From Mycobacterium sp. E3251 (GTDB taxonomy: Bacteria > Actinomycetota > Actinomycetes > Mycobacteriales > Mycobacteriaceae): 64,000 nucleotides of DNA. Location of the stretch: assembly GCF_001666835.1 (NCBI RefSeq), contig NZ_LZJF01000161.1:62001-126000 (forward strand), read 5' to 3'. Below the pieces are notes generated by a model, which was not told the DNA's origin, made no database searches, and saw nothing but the letters and a program-made list of their open reading frames with translations. Position 1 is the first letter of the stretch. Each line of letters starts with the position of its first letter. The translations under genes and the position numbers were made by a program. Shown piece by piece: positions 44,434 through 51,827 of the stretch.

Positions 44434-44492
44434 CGCCGAGTGTGAAGCCAGCCGCACGCTCGACGCCGAGTGTGAAGGTAGCGTGACGCTCG
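44434..44492. repeat. Tandem 29-bp repeat near the immunity genes
   Basis: Two copies (44434-44462 and 44464-44492) that share CGCCGAGTGTGAAG and ACGCTCG, 24 of 29 bases alike, 30-base period. The form CGAG...GTGACGCTCG resembles short interspersed repeats common in intergenic DNA of the M. avium complex. It lies in the 186-base gap between serB1 and the last immunity-like gene, so it marks the edge of the island. No gene is seen in the gap. Confidence 0.6.
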
Positions 44493-44520
44493 CTGGGGAG
44501 ATTCTGTGTGGGGCAGGTGC

Positions 44521-45153
44521 TCAGGCGCTGCGAATGTTGAGTGTGAACCAATCGGACGGAACGCCTTGGCGCAGCACGGAATCGAGATCCTCGAAAGTTA
44601 GAACGATCAGATGTGACGCCGCGATCGCACCATGCTCTGGCATCCATCCCCGGTCACTCGGTTCGTCATCGACCGTCATGCTGACGCGCCCAGGATAATT
44701 GGCCGGATCGGGCTTACTGAGCGAGACCACGGGATTAAGACCCTCTCGATACCAGCGGAAGCTGGGAGAATTGGTGTACTTCCCAGGGCGAGCCATCTGA
44801 CTAATCAAAAATGCCAAGTATTTTTCGGCGTCGCCGTAGTTTCTGAACATCCAGTAGGTACGCCGCGAACCCCGTTCTTCGCTATCGATGAAAAATTGCC
44901 CACCCTTCCAAGTCAAATAGTAAGATACATCGCCGTCGTCAATGAAGGCTAACTCGTGGCTGCCCGTCATTTTGGGCGTCCGTCTTCCCCAGAAAATTTG
45001 CTCCTGAGATTCCCATCCCCTTGGCTGTCGCTGAGCGTCGCCGGGCGAGCGGCCTTGACCGCGCAGGTGGATTTCCTGCCACTCGTACCAGTACTTTACG
45101 AGTCGGTGCAGGAATGGTGGGATCGTGGTGAGGTCGAGCGTGTAATCAGCCAT
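44521..45153 (-). CDS. Putative immunity protein of the TNT toxin locus, copy 2
   Basis: A 210-residue soluble protein, paralogous to the product of the gene just upstream. Shared motifs: GDAEKYLAFLISQMAR (GDA/SDA-x-KY...AR), FRWYREGLNPVVSL (F..W...GL-D/N-P) and LIVLTFEDLDSVLRQGVPSDW against VLLLSFEELTEALLEGIPED. In M. tuberculosis the gene after cpnT (Rv3902c) encodes IFT, the antidote of the TNT domain; an immunity role here is inferred from position, pairing and size. It has low G+C for this genome. The ATG at 45153 is 15 bases from the upstream gene's stop. A palindrome CGTATACG lies just before it. Confidence 0.65.
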   Translation of the reverse strand: MADYTLDLTTIPPFLHRLVKYWYEWQEIHLRGQGRSPGDAQRQPRGWESQEQIFWGRRTPKMTGSHELAFIDDGDVSYYLTWKGGQFFIDSEERGSRRTYWMFRNYGDAEKYLAFLISQMARPGKYTNSPSFRWYREGLNPVVSLSKPDPANYPGRVSMTVDDEPSDRGWMPEHGAIAASHLIVLTFEDLDSVLRQGVPSDWFTLNIRSA

Positions 45154-45168
45154 ACGTTTCGTATACGC

Positions 45169-45846
45169 TTAATACCCATTATCCTGGGATCGCGCGATTA
45201 AAGCGATGTCTTCGGGGATACCTTCGAGCAGCGCCTCGGTTAACTCCTCGAACGATAAAAGCAGGACTTGCATTCTTGGCTCGTCTTCGGGGAATGCAAA
45301 TCCATACGAATCGGGCCGTGTTGTGAGCGTGTAGCGTTTGAGATATTGCTCCGCAAAGCCTTCTTCAAGACCAGGGTACTCGCTTTTGAGAAGATTGATA
45401 ACGTCCGGATCCGCGGCCTCGATCGCTATACGAGGGTCGAGGCCGCTGTGGTTCCATTTGACGAATTGCGTTTGTAAACGAAGGCTCACGCGGGCGCTAT
45501 CTGCAACGCGCATAATGATGTATTTTCCTGCGTCCGAGAATGTTGAAAACAATACCCTGACTTCCTCATCCCGCTGCGACGCTCTTTCGTGCTTCAACGA
45601 GCTTAAAACGCTGAAGTAACCCAGCTGTGTGCGCGCGATTATCCAAGCTCCCCAGTCGCCTTGCTCCGCCCATTCGGGCCATTTTTCAACTTTCCTTGAG
45701 TAGTCAGAGCGGAAGTATAGACGGTCACCTTGTCTCTCCGCTTCGTCGTAGGGTCCGTCGCCGGCGTTGTTGGCAATCTTGCGCCAAAGGTTGTAATGGG
45801 CGATAAAGTCACCATATTCGCCCTCTGTGCTGAAGTTTTCGGCCAA
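45169..45846 (-). CDS. Putative immunity protein of the TNT toxin locus, copy 1
   Basis: A 225-residue soluble protein directly downstream of the toxin gene (28-base gap). It contains FSTFSDAGKYIIMRVADSAR, FVKWNHSGLDPRIAI and LLLSFEELTEALLEGIPED, each with a counterpart in the next gene, so the two are tandem paralogues. A single immunity gene (ift) occupies this spot in the M. tuberculosis cpnT locus. The start appears to be TTG at 45846 with AAGGGG upstream. About half G+C by hand count (53% for 45481-45540), well below neighbours, which suggests recent acquisition. The function is an inference; no catalytic site is seen. Confidence 0.7.
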   Translation of the reverse strand: MAENFSTEGEYGDFIAHYNLWRKIANNAGDGPYDEAERQGDRLYFRSDYSRKVEKWPEWAEQGDWGAWIIARTQLGYFSVLSSLKHERASQRDEEVRVLFSTFSDAGKYIIMRVADSARVSLRLQTQFVKWNHSGLDPRIAIEAADPDVINLLKSEYPGLEEGFAEQYLKRYTLTTRPDSYGFAFPEDEPRMQVLLLSFEELTEALLEGIPEDIALIARSQDNGY

Positions 45847-45874
45847 CTCTGAACACCCCTTCTTGCTTGCCGAG

Positions 45875-48448
45875 CTATCCTAGAGCCAGGTAACCGTTTA
45901 CAAGTAACCATCTGATCAGAACAGTCTTGCCGTTCTTGTCAACAACGACCCATTGTGTTCCACCGCCTGGCTGGCCAAACTCATCACCCACTCTTCCGTA
46001 CCTGACTTGCCAGCCCTCGGGTAATTCCTGACCTGTGCCGTGGAATCGATGGTAATCCCCTGATGAGCCGGGGGCCAGGCTGCGTTCAGGATAACTATCG
46101 CCGACTGCGCCCATAAAATCGCCTCGCTGATCGCTTACCTCTCCAATTCTGTCCAGCCATACGTCTTCTGGGATGCTGCGAGCTGTCTGCCATTTCCCAT
46201 CGGCGAACCCATTCTCCAGCGGCCACTTCCACGTCCCTTCAGCGTGATTCCAATAGTTATCTAGAATTTCTTGCGATTTCATTCCTGAATAGGGGCTGTG
46301 CAGCGCTGATTCGGCAAGATCGCGGGGACACCCGTGCTCTATGAGGTCGCGCACGAGCCGCTCAGGGGATTCGGCAAGCGTTAGCTGCTCTTGATACCAA
46401 GGCTGCAAATCAGACGGTGTTGTATGCGGTAGGTGTCCATCAGCTGGATCATCTGAAGGCGTGCCGTCGTGCGGCGCGTGGCCGTCGCCATCATGGGGCC
46501 CATCGCCTTCGCCGGGCTGATGTGCCGGGGCGTTGTCGTGGGGCGGGTGCGGCTGGCCGCCATCGCCAAGCGGCGGACCGTCGTGGGGGCTCCCGCCCGG
46601 CATCTCGGGCGGGTGCGCACCCGGTTCCCCACCGTGGGGCATTTCACCGAGGCCGGGAGGCGCTGCTTCGGCAGGCCCGCCACCCATCGGCACCGAACGT
46701 GGCGTCGGCAGGTGGGGCTCCGGCGGCGATGGCAGACCCGCGCTGGGTGGCGCGATCGGTTCGCCGCCGGGAGCAGCCGGCGCGTGGGCTGGCACCGGCT
46801 CGGCCGGCGTCGAGTGGGGTAGTGGCGCCTGTTCGGCCGGCGCGGGCACCGCCGGTTTGTCAGCCGGACCGGGTGGCGCGGCGGCCGGCTTGGGCGCCTC
46901 ACCCGAGGGGGGCTTCTCGCCGACCGGCGGCTTCGACTCCGTCGGGCTGTGCGGAAGGGGGCCGTCGGAGGGCCCGGGCGTGGGCTTGCCCGCGGCGGGA
47001 GGTGCGGGCCTGCCGGGCTCCGGCTTGGCCGGGGGTGCGGGTGGTCCCGATTCCGGCGGCTTGGGACCCGTCGGCAGTGGCTCCGTCGGCGGCTTCACCG
47101 AAGGCGGTTTCACGCCCTCCGGCAGCCGTGCGCCCTTGAGCGCAGCGGCGGCGTCGCGGCCCCACTTCCCGAGCTTCGACAGCGGTCCCCCAGGCAGCGC
47201 CAAGGTTCCGACGTCGAAGAGGGTCTTTCCGAATGCTTCGTCCGGGTGTGAGGCCCAATCGTCCCAGTGGATGATGTTTTTACCCAACGCTTTCCACGCC
47301 TGGCCGGCACCGTGTAGACCGTCGGGGCCCAACCCCGCCAGAGTGGCTTCCCCTTCCACCATTCCCAACGTGTCTTTGACGAAGCCCACCGGATCGGATT
47401 GAAGGCGGGTCGGGCTGAATTGGTTGAGGCCCTGGAGAAAGTCGTAGCCCTCCACGCCGACGCCTTTCAGGGTCTGGCCGACGTGGTTGAGGACTCTCCC
47501 CACCTGGGTGCCGTGCAGGAAGTGGTCCCACTCTTTACCCGCCCAACGGCTCGTTCCCTCTATCGCGGCGGCGGCCGCGGACATGGTGGCGTTGATCTGA
47601 TCGCCCAGCGTCTCGGCTTCCTGAGCGAAGTTGTTGACGACCGTGCGGATGTCGTCGGCGATCCTCTTGATCTCGTCTTCGTCTTCGTCGGTGAGCCACT
47701 CCCAGACCTCTTTGATTCCGGTCAGCGGATCGCAAATGCGCGACAGCAGATCCAGGATCGCCGCGTGTACCTTGTCGAGCTTCGCGGCGTAGCTGTTGAG
47801 CTGGGCGGCGATAGTTTGGCATTGGCGTGCAACGTTGATGGTGGCTTCGGAGGCATCCGACAACGCCTTGTTGATGGCAGCGCCCTCCGGGATCTGCTGG
47901 GCACCAATGGCGGCCATTGTCCCGCCGCCCGCCGCGGTCTCGGTGGCCATGAAACTCGCCCCCGCGCTGGTCCACGCCGCCGCGGCGGCCCGCAATTTCG
48001 CCGAATCGCCAGTGGGCCAGATCATTCCGATGTAGGGGGCCACCCACCCCCAGCCCGCCGGGGCGCCACTACCGGCGCCGACAGCCGAGGGCGGCTTCGC
48101 CCCAACGCTCAACGGCGCGGTCACCGGCGGCGTCGGCAGACCCGCGGCCCGGCCCGTGACATCCGACTGCGCATCGGCGATGGCGTAGTTGCGGGCCGAC
48201 ACCCGCACCCCGTCGCCGATGCTGCACAACCCATTCCGGGTGCTGGCCATCGCGTCGAGCAACTTGGCCGCCGCACCGTCGTACGAGCGGCCCAACGCCG
48301 CGCCAACCGGATCGTCGCCGGCCATGCCGGCGCTGCCGGCCAACGCCGCCGTCAAGGTTGAGATCACCGATCCCAGTGACTCGCCGGCGGCCAGCACGGC
48401 GGTGCCGGCGGCGTCTAGGGCCGTCGGATCACACGCCAGCGGCGCCAT
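45875..48448 (-). CDS. cpnT: CpnT-like type VII-secreted toxin with TNT (NAD+ glycohydrolase) domain
   Basis: An 857-residue protein. Residues 1-430 follow M. tuberculosis CpnT closely (MAPLACDPTALDAAG, GWGWVAPYIGMIWP, ICDPLTGIKEVWEWLTDEDE), a WXG-like and channel-forming N-terminal region. Residues about 435-680 are a Pro-rich, then His/Asp/Gly-rich linker. The C-terminal TNT domain (about 740-857) has LDRIG (R767), PERSL (R789), GDYHRF (H800), LPEGW and FGQPGGGTQW (Q832), the positions of Arg757, Arg780, His792 and Gln822 of CpnT; Tyr765 is replaced by Phe (F778). TNT hydrolyses NAD+ and kills host macrophages. It is four bases after esxE and followed by two immunity-like genes. The TNT-coding part is of lower G+C than the rest. 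Confidence 0.9.
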   Translation of the reverse strand: MAPLACDPTALDAAGTAVLAAGESLGSVISTLTAALAGSAGMAGDDPVGAALGRSYDGAAAKLLDAMASTRNGLCSIGDGVRVSARNYAIADAQSDVTGRAAGLPTPPVTAPLSVGAKPPSAVGAGSGAPAGWGWVAPYIGMIWPTGDSAKLRAAAAAWTSAGASFMATETAAGGGTMAAIGAQQIPEGAAINKALSDASEATINVARQCQTIAAQLNSYAAKLDKVHAAILDLLSRICDPLTGIKEVWEWLTDEDEDEIKRIADDIRTVVNNFAQEAETLGDQINATMSAAAAAIEGTSRWAGKEWDHFLHGTQVGRVLNHVGQTLKGVGVEGYDFLQGLNQFSPTRLQSDPVGFVKDTLGMVEGEATLAGLGPDGLHGAGQAWKALGKNIIHWDDWASHPDEAFGKTLFDVGTLALPGGPLSKLGKWGRDAAAALKGARLPEGVKPPSVKPPTEPLPTGPKPPESGPPAPPAKPEPGRPAPPAAGKPTPGPSDGPLPHSPTESKPPVGEKPPSGEAPKPAAAPPGPADKPAVPAPAEQAPLPHSTPAEPVPAHAPAAPGGEPIAPPSAGLPSPPEPHLPTPRSVPMGGGPAEAAPPGLGEMPHGGEPGAHPPEMPGGSPHDGPPLGDGGQPHPPHDNAPAHQPGEGDGPHDGDGHAPHDGTPSDDPADGHLPHTTPSDLQPWYQEQLTLAESPERLVRDLIEHGCPRDLAESALHSPYSGMKSQEILDNYWNHAEGTWKWPLENGFADGKWQTARSIPEDVWLDRIGEVSDQRGDFMGAVGDSYPERSLAPGSSGDYHRFHGTGQELPEGWQVRYGRVGDEFGQPGGGTQWVVVDKNGKTVLIRWLLVNGYLALG

Positions 48449-48452
48449 CTGG

Positions 48453-48743
48453 TCACGACCACATGCCGAGATTCGTCGACATGGCGCCGGTGTAGTTGCC
48501 GTGCGCGGTCGTGGCCACCTTCGCGAGTTGCGCCAGCGCCTCACGCATCATCGCCTCGCCGCGCACCCAGTGCTGGTGCGCCTCGGCATGAGCGGTCGCG
48601 GCCTGCCCCGTCCAGGCGGTGTGCAAACGCGTTACGCGAGAATCGATTTCGGCGATCATGTCCTCGGCGTAGCGCTGAAACTCCGCCATCCGCTGGACGG
48701 CGTCGGCCAACGCCTGGGGATCCACCCGGAACGCCTCAGCCAC
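48453..48743 (-). CDS. esxE: EsxE-like WXG100 protein
   Basis: A 96-residue WXG100 protein: helix, W44-T45-G46 turn (HTAWTGQAA), helix, ending GAMSTNLGMWS as M. tuberculosis EsxE does. EsxE and EsxF form a heterodimer/pore assembly needed for CpnT export. The start is one of two neighbouring GTG codons, 48743 or 48746, or a GTG at 48725, which would give the 90-residue length annotated in M. tuberculosis; 48743 is chosen by analogy with the start of esxF (MADETLRVDP). The start overlaps the esxF stop by 8 bases. Confidence 0.85.
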   Translation of the reverse strand: MAEAFRVDPQALADAVQRMAEFQRYAEDMIAEIDSRVTRLHTAWTGQAATAHAEAHQHWVRGEAMMREALAQLAKVATTAHGNYTGAMSTNLGMWS

Positions 48744-49044
48744 CACGCACCGCCCGCTCCGCCTGGGCGGATCCGGCCTCGTTGGCCTGGTAGCCCTCGC
48801 CGGCCTGCCCCACGAGATGGCCCAGCATGGACAACCCGAGCTGTACTTCACGCGCGCCCCGATGCCAAAGCTCCCACGCCGAGGCGTACGCGCTACCCGA
48901 CGCTCCTTGCCAACCGCCGAGCATCTGACTTACCTGATCGTCTAGCCGGCTCAACTCGGCCGAGAGATGCTCGGCCGCGCCGGCGATGGAGACGGCATGG
49001 CTTTGCATCACCACCGGATCAACCCGCAGGGTCTCGTCAGCCAT
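48736..49044 (-). CDS. esxF: EsxF-like WXG100 protein
   Basis: A 102-residue WXG100 protein with W45-Q46-G47 (LGGWQGASGSAY) between two helices, and the C-terminal Y-x-x-x-E export-type motif in GYQANEAGS. It reads closely like M. tuberculosis EsxF (RVDPVVM, LELWHRGAREVQLGLSML-type segment). It is the first gene of the esxF-esxE-cpnT-immunity operon, with a leaderless-type promoter just before the ATG at 49044. It is divergent from the glutaredoxin gene. Confidence 0.88.
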   Translation of the reverse strand: MADETLRVDPVVMQSHAVSIAGAAEHLSAELSRLDDQVSQMLGGWQGASGSAYASAWELWHRGAREVQLGLSMLGHLVGQAGEGYQANEAGSAQAERAVRGG

Positions 49045-49056
49045 AGCCGGAACATA
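49045..49056 (-). promoter_or_regulatory. Leaderless -10 promoter of the esxF operon
   Basis: On the minus strand TATGTT (49056-49051) is followed by CCGGCT and the esxF ATG. No Shine-Dalgarno sequence is present. This is the only promoter seen for the toxin operon. Confidence 0.5.
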
Positions 49057-49103
49057 ACGCCTGGTAGGCGGCCTCACAAGTCACCAATGCCACACTGGTG
49101 GCC

Positions 49104-49373
49104 ATGACCGACGCCCCCCGGCGGCCGCAGGTGGAGCTGTTGACCCGCGACGGCTGCACCATCTGCGAACGCGTACACACCCGGCTCGCCGAATTGGCGG
49201 CTGAGCTGGGCTTCGACCTGTCGACGATCGACGTCGACGCCGCCGCCTCGGCCGGCAACCCGGGGCTGCGCGCCGAGTTCGGCGACCGGCTGCCCGTGAT
49301 CCTGCTCGACGGACGCGAGCACAGTTACTGGGATATAGACGAGCCCCGGCTGCGCGCGGATCTCGCTCGATGA
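49104..49373 (+). CDS. Glutaredoxin-like thiol protein (Rv0508-like)
   Basis: An 89-residue thioredoxin-fold protein with the redox motif CTIC (DGCTICERV, residues about 16-24) and the cis-Pro in RLPVILLDG. It resembles NrdH/glutaredoxin-like (DUF836) proteins. It stands before hemA as in M. tuberculosis, about 100 bases upstream. The ATG at 49104 is used; a GTG two codons earlier is possible. It is divergent from the toxin operon. Confidence 0.85.
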   Translation: MTDAPRRPQVELLTRDGCTICERVHTRLAELAAELGFDLSTIDVDAAASAGNPGLRAEFGDRLPVILLDGREHSYWDIDEPRLRADLAR

Positions 49374-49475
49374 GGGCCCATGGGCAATTATTTGGTAGCC
49401 CACCTGATAAACGATTACCTTGGAAACCAGTTCAATTACTGGAGAAAGCAAGGGAGCTGGCCAGGTGATGCTGCC

Positions 49476-50846
49476 GTGAGCGTCTTGCTTTTCGGGGTTT
49501 CGCACCGCAGTGCGCCGGTCTCCGTCCTGGAACAGCTCACCATCGACGAATCCGATCAGGGCAAGATCGTCGACCGGGTGTTGCAGTCGCCGCTGGTGAC
49601 CGAGGCGATGGTGCTGTCGACGTGCAACCGAGTCGAGGTCTACGCGGTGGTGGACGCGTTCCACGGCGGGCTGGCGGCAATCGGGCAGGTGCTGTCGGAT
49701 CACTCCGGAATGTCCATGGGGGACCTGACCAAGTACGCGTACGTCCGTTACAGCGAGGCCGCCGTCGAGCACCTGTTCGCGGTGGCCAGCGGGCTGGACT
49801 CCGCGGTCGTGGGTGAGCAGCAGGTGCTCGGCCAGGTGCGCCGCGCGTATGCCACCGCGGAAAGCAACCGCACGGTCGGCCGGGTGCTGCATGAGCTGGC
49901 CCAGCGGGCGCTGTCGGTGGGGAAGCGGGTGCATTCCGAGACCGCCATCGACGCGGCGGGGGCCTCCGTGGTGTCGGTCGCCCTGAACATGGCCGAACGC
50001 CGGCTCGGCGGGCTGCAGGGCAAGACCGCCGTGCTGGTCGGCGCCGGAGCGATGGGCGCCCTGGCGGCGGCCCACCTGACCCGGGCCGGCATCCGGCACG
50101 TGCACGTCCTGAATCGGTCGTTGTCCCGCGCGCAGCGGTTGGCCCGCAAACTCCGCGAATCCGGTGTGCAGGCCGACGCGATGTCACTCGACCGCCTGGC
50201 CGACGCGGTGGCCGACGCCGACGTCATGGTCAGCTGCACAGGCGCGGTGAGTCCGGTCGTCACGCTGGCCGACGTGCACCATGCGCTGGCCGCCGCGCGC
50301 CGCGACGAGTCGACCCGCCCGCTGGTCATCTGCGACCTGGGCATGCCGCGTGACGTGGACCCCGCGGTCGCCGGTCTGCCCGGTGTCTGGGTCGTCGACG
50401 TGGACCGCGTGCAGCACGAGCCGTCGGCGCACGCCGCGGCCTCCGATGTCCACGCCGCGCGCCAAATCGTGGCGGCCGAGGTCGCCGCCTACCTGGCGGG
50501 GCAGCGCATGGCCGAGGTCACGCCGACGGTGACGGCCTTGCGCCAGCGCGCCGCCGACGTGGTGGAGGCGGAGCTGTTGCGCCTGGACAACCGGCTGCCC
50601 GGCCTGGAGAGCGCCCACCGCGAGGAGGTGGCGCGCACCGTGCGGCGGGTGGTGGACAAGCTGCTGCATGCGCCCACCGTGCGGATCAAACAACTCGCCA
50701 GCGCCCCCGGCGGGGACAGTTACGCCGAGGCGTTGCGTGAACTCTTCGAACTCGACCAGACCGCCGTCGATGCCGTCGCCGCGGGTGAATTGCCCGTCAT
50801 ATCAACGGGATTCGACGCCGGAACGCAAGAACCGTCGGCCGAATAG
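49476..50846 (+). CDS. hemA: Glutamyl-tRNA reductase
   Basis: A 456-residue GluTR that reduces Glu-tRNA to glutamate-1-semialdehyde, the first step of haem synthesis. The catalytic Cys50 is in [11 protein letters not shown]; the NADPH motif [13 protein letters not shown] is near residues 189-201, and the C-terminal dimerisation helices run from about 340. GTG 49476 gives the M. tuberculosis N-terminus ([15 protein letters not shown]); a longer frame from 49380 is rejected. It starts the hemA-hemC-hemD-(repeat)-hemB series. Confidence 0.96.
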   Translation: MSVLLFGVSHRSAPVSVLEQLTIDESDQGKIVDRVLQSPLVTEAMVLSTCNRVEVYAVVDAFHGGLAAIGQVLSDHSGMSMGDLTKYAYVRYSEAAVEHLFAVASGLDSAVVGEQQVLGQVRRAYATAESNRTVGRVLHELAQRALSVGKRVHSETAIDAAGASVVSVALNMAERRLGGLQGKTAVLVGAGAMGALAAAHLTRAGIRHVHVLNRSLSRAQRLARKLRESGVQADAMSLDRLADAVADADVMVSCTGAVSPVVTLADVHHALAAARRDESTRPLVICDLGMPRDVDPAVAGLPGVWVVDVDRVQHEPSAHAAASDVHAARQIVAAEVAAYLAGQRMAEVTPTVTALRQRAADVVEAELLRLDNRLPGLESAHREEVARTVRRVVDKLLHAPTVRIKQLASAPGGDSYAEALRELFELDQTAVDAVAAGELPVISTGFDAGTQEPSAE

Positions 50847-50859
50847 CCGATTGGCGAAC

Positions 50860-51804
50860 GTGATCCGGATAGGTACCCGGGGCAGTCTCTTGGCCACCAC
50901 CCAGGCCGGCCTCGTCAGGGACGCCTTGATCGCTAACGGTCATCCCGCGGAGCTGGTGATCATCAGCACCGCCGGCGACCGCTCGTCGGCGCCCATCGAG
51001 ACCCTGGGCGTCGGCGCCTTCACCACCGCGCTGCGTGAGGCGATCAACGACGGCCGGGTGGACGCCGCGGTGCACTCGCACAAGGATTTGCCCACCGCGG
51101 ACGACCCGCGGTTCACCATCGCCGCCATCCCGCCGCGCAACGACCCCCGCGACGTGGTGGTGGCCCGCGACGGGCTGGTGCTCGGGGAGTTGCCGGCCGG
51201 TTCGCTGGTGGGCACGTCGTCCCCGCGCCGGGCCGCGCAGCTTAGGGCATTGGGTCTCGGTTTGGAAATCCGCCCCCTACGAGGCAACCTAGATACCAGG
51301 TTGAACAGGGTAAGCAATGGTGATCTCGACGCGATCGTGGTAGCTCGGGCCGGACTGGCCCGGCTCGGTCGCCTCGACGATGTCACCGAGACGTTAGAGC
51401 CGGTGCAGATGTTGCCAGCACCGGCTCAGGGCGCGCTCGCCGTCGAATGCCGCGCCGGCGATGAGTTGGTGGCAGTGCTGGCGGAGTTGGACGACGCCGA
51501 CACGCGTGCGTCGGTCACTGCGGAGCGAGCCCTGTTGGCCGAACTGGAGGCCGGTTGTTCCGCACCGGTGGGCGCGATCGCAGAGGTGGTCGAGTCCATC
51601 GATGAGGAAGGCCGAGTCTTCGAAGAGCTGTCGCTGCGCGGGTGCGTGGCGGCACTGGACGGATCCGACGTGATCCGCGCGTCCGGCATCGGCACCGCCG
51701 ATCGGGCGCGTGAGCTGGGGGTTTCGGTCGCCGCAGAGTTGTTCGAACTCGGCGCCCGAGAACTCATGCAGGAAGCGCGGCAGGACCCGGCACGAGGAAA
51801 TTAA
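50860..51804 (+). CDS. hemC: Porphobilinogen deaminase
   Basis: A 314-residue hydroxymethylbilane synthase. The dipyrromethane cofactor Cys is in [11 protein letters not shown] (near residue 236); [10 protein letters not shown] holds the catalytic Asp/Lys area, and [20 protein letters not shown] is the pyrrole-binding stretch. The GTG at 50860 ([16 protein letters not shown]) is 13 bases after hemA. The longer frame into hemA is a shadow. Confidence 0.96.
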   Translation: MIRIGTRGSLLATTQAGLVRDALIANGHPAELVIISTAGDRSSAPIETLGVGAFTTALREAINDGRVDAAVHSHKDLPTADDPRFTIAAIPPRNDPRDVVVARDGLVLGELPAGSLVGTSSPRRAAQLRALGLGLEIRPLRGNLDTRLNRVSNGDLDAIVVARAGLARLGRLDDVTETLEPVQMLPAPAQGALAVECRAGDELVAVLAELDDADTRASVTAERALLAELEAGCSAPVGAIAEVVESIDEEGRVFEELSLRGCVAALDGSDVIRASGIGTADRARELGVSVAAELFELGARELMQEARQDPARGN

Positions 51805-51827
51805 TTGCGAGTGACGTGGGAGCGACA

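Noticed and set aside
45150..45175. Palindrome CGTATACG between the two immunity genes
   Set aside because: Only eight bases in relatively A/T-rich DNA; too short to call an operator or recombination site alone.
46417..47402. Overlapping plus-strand open frames opposite the toxin linker
   Set aside because: They arise from the Pro/Gly-rich, high-G+C linker of the toxin and have no domain.
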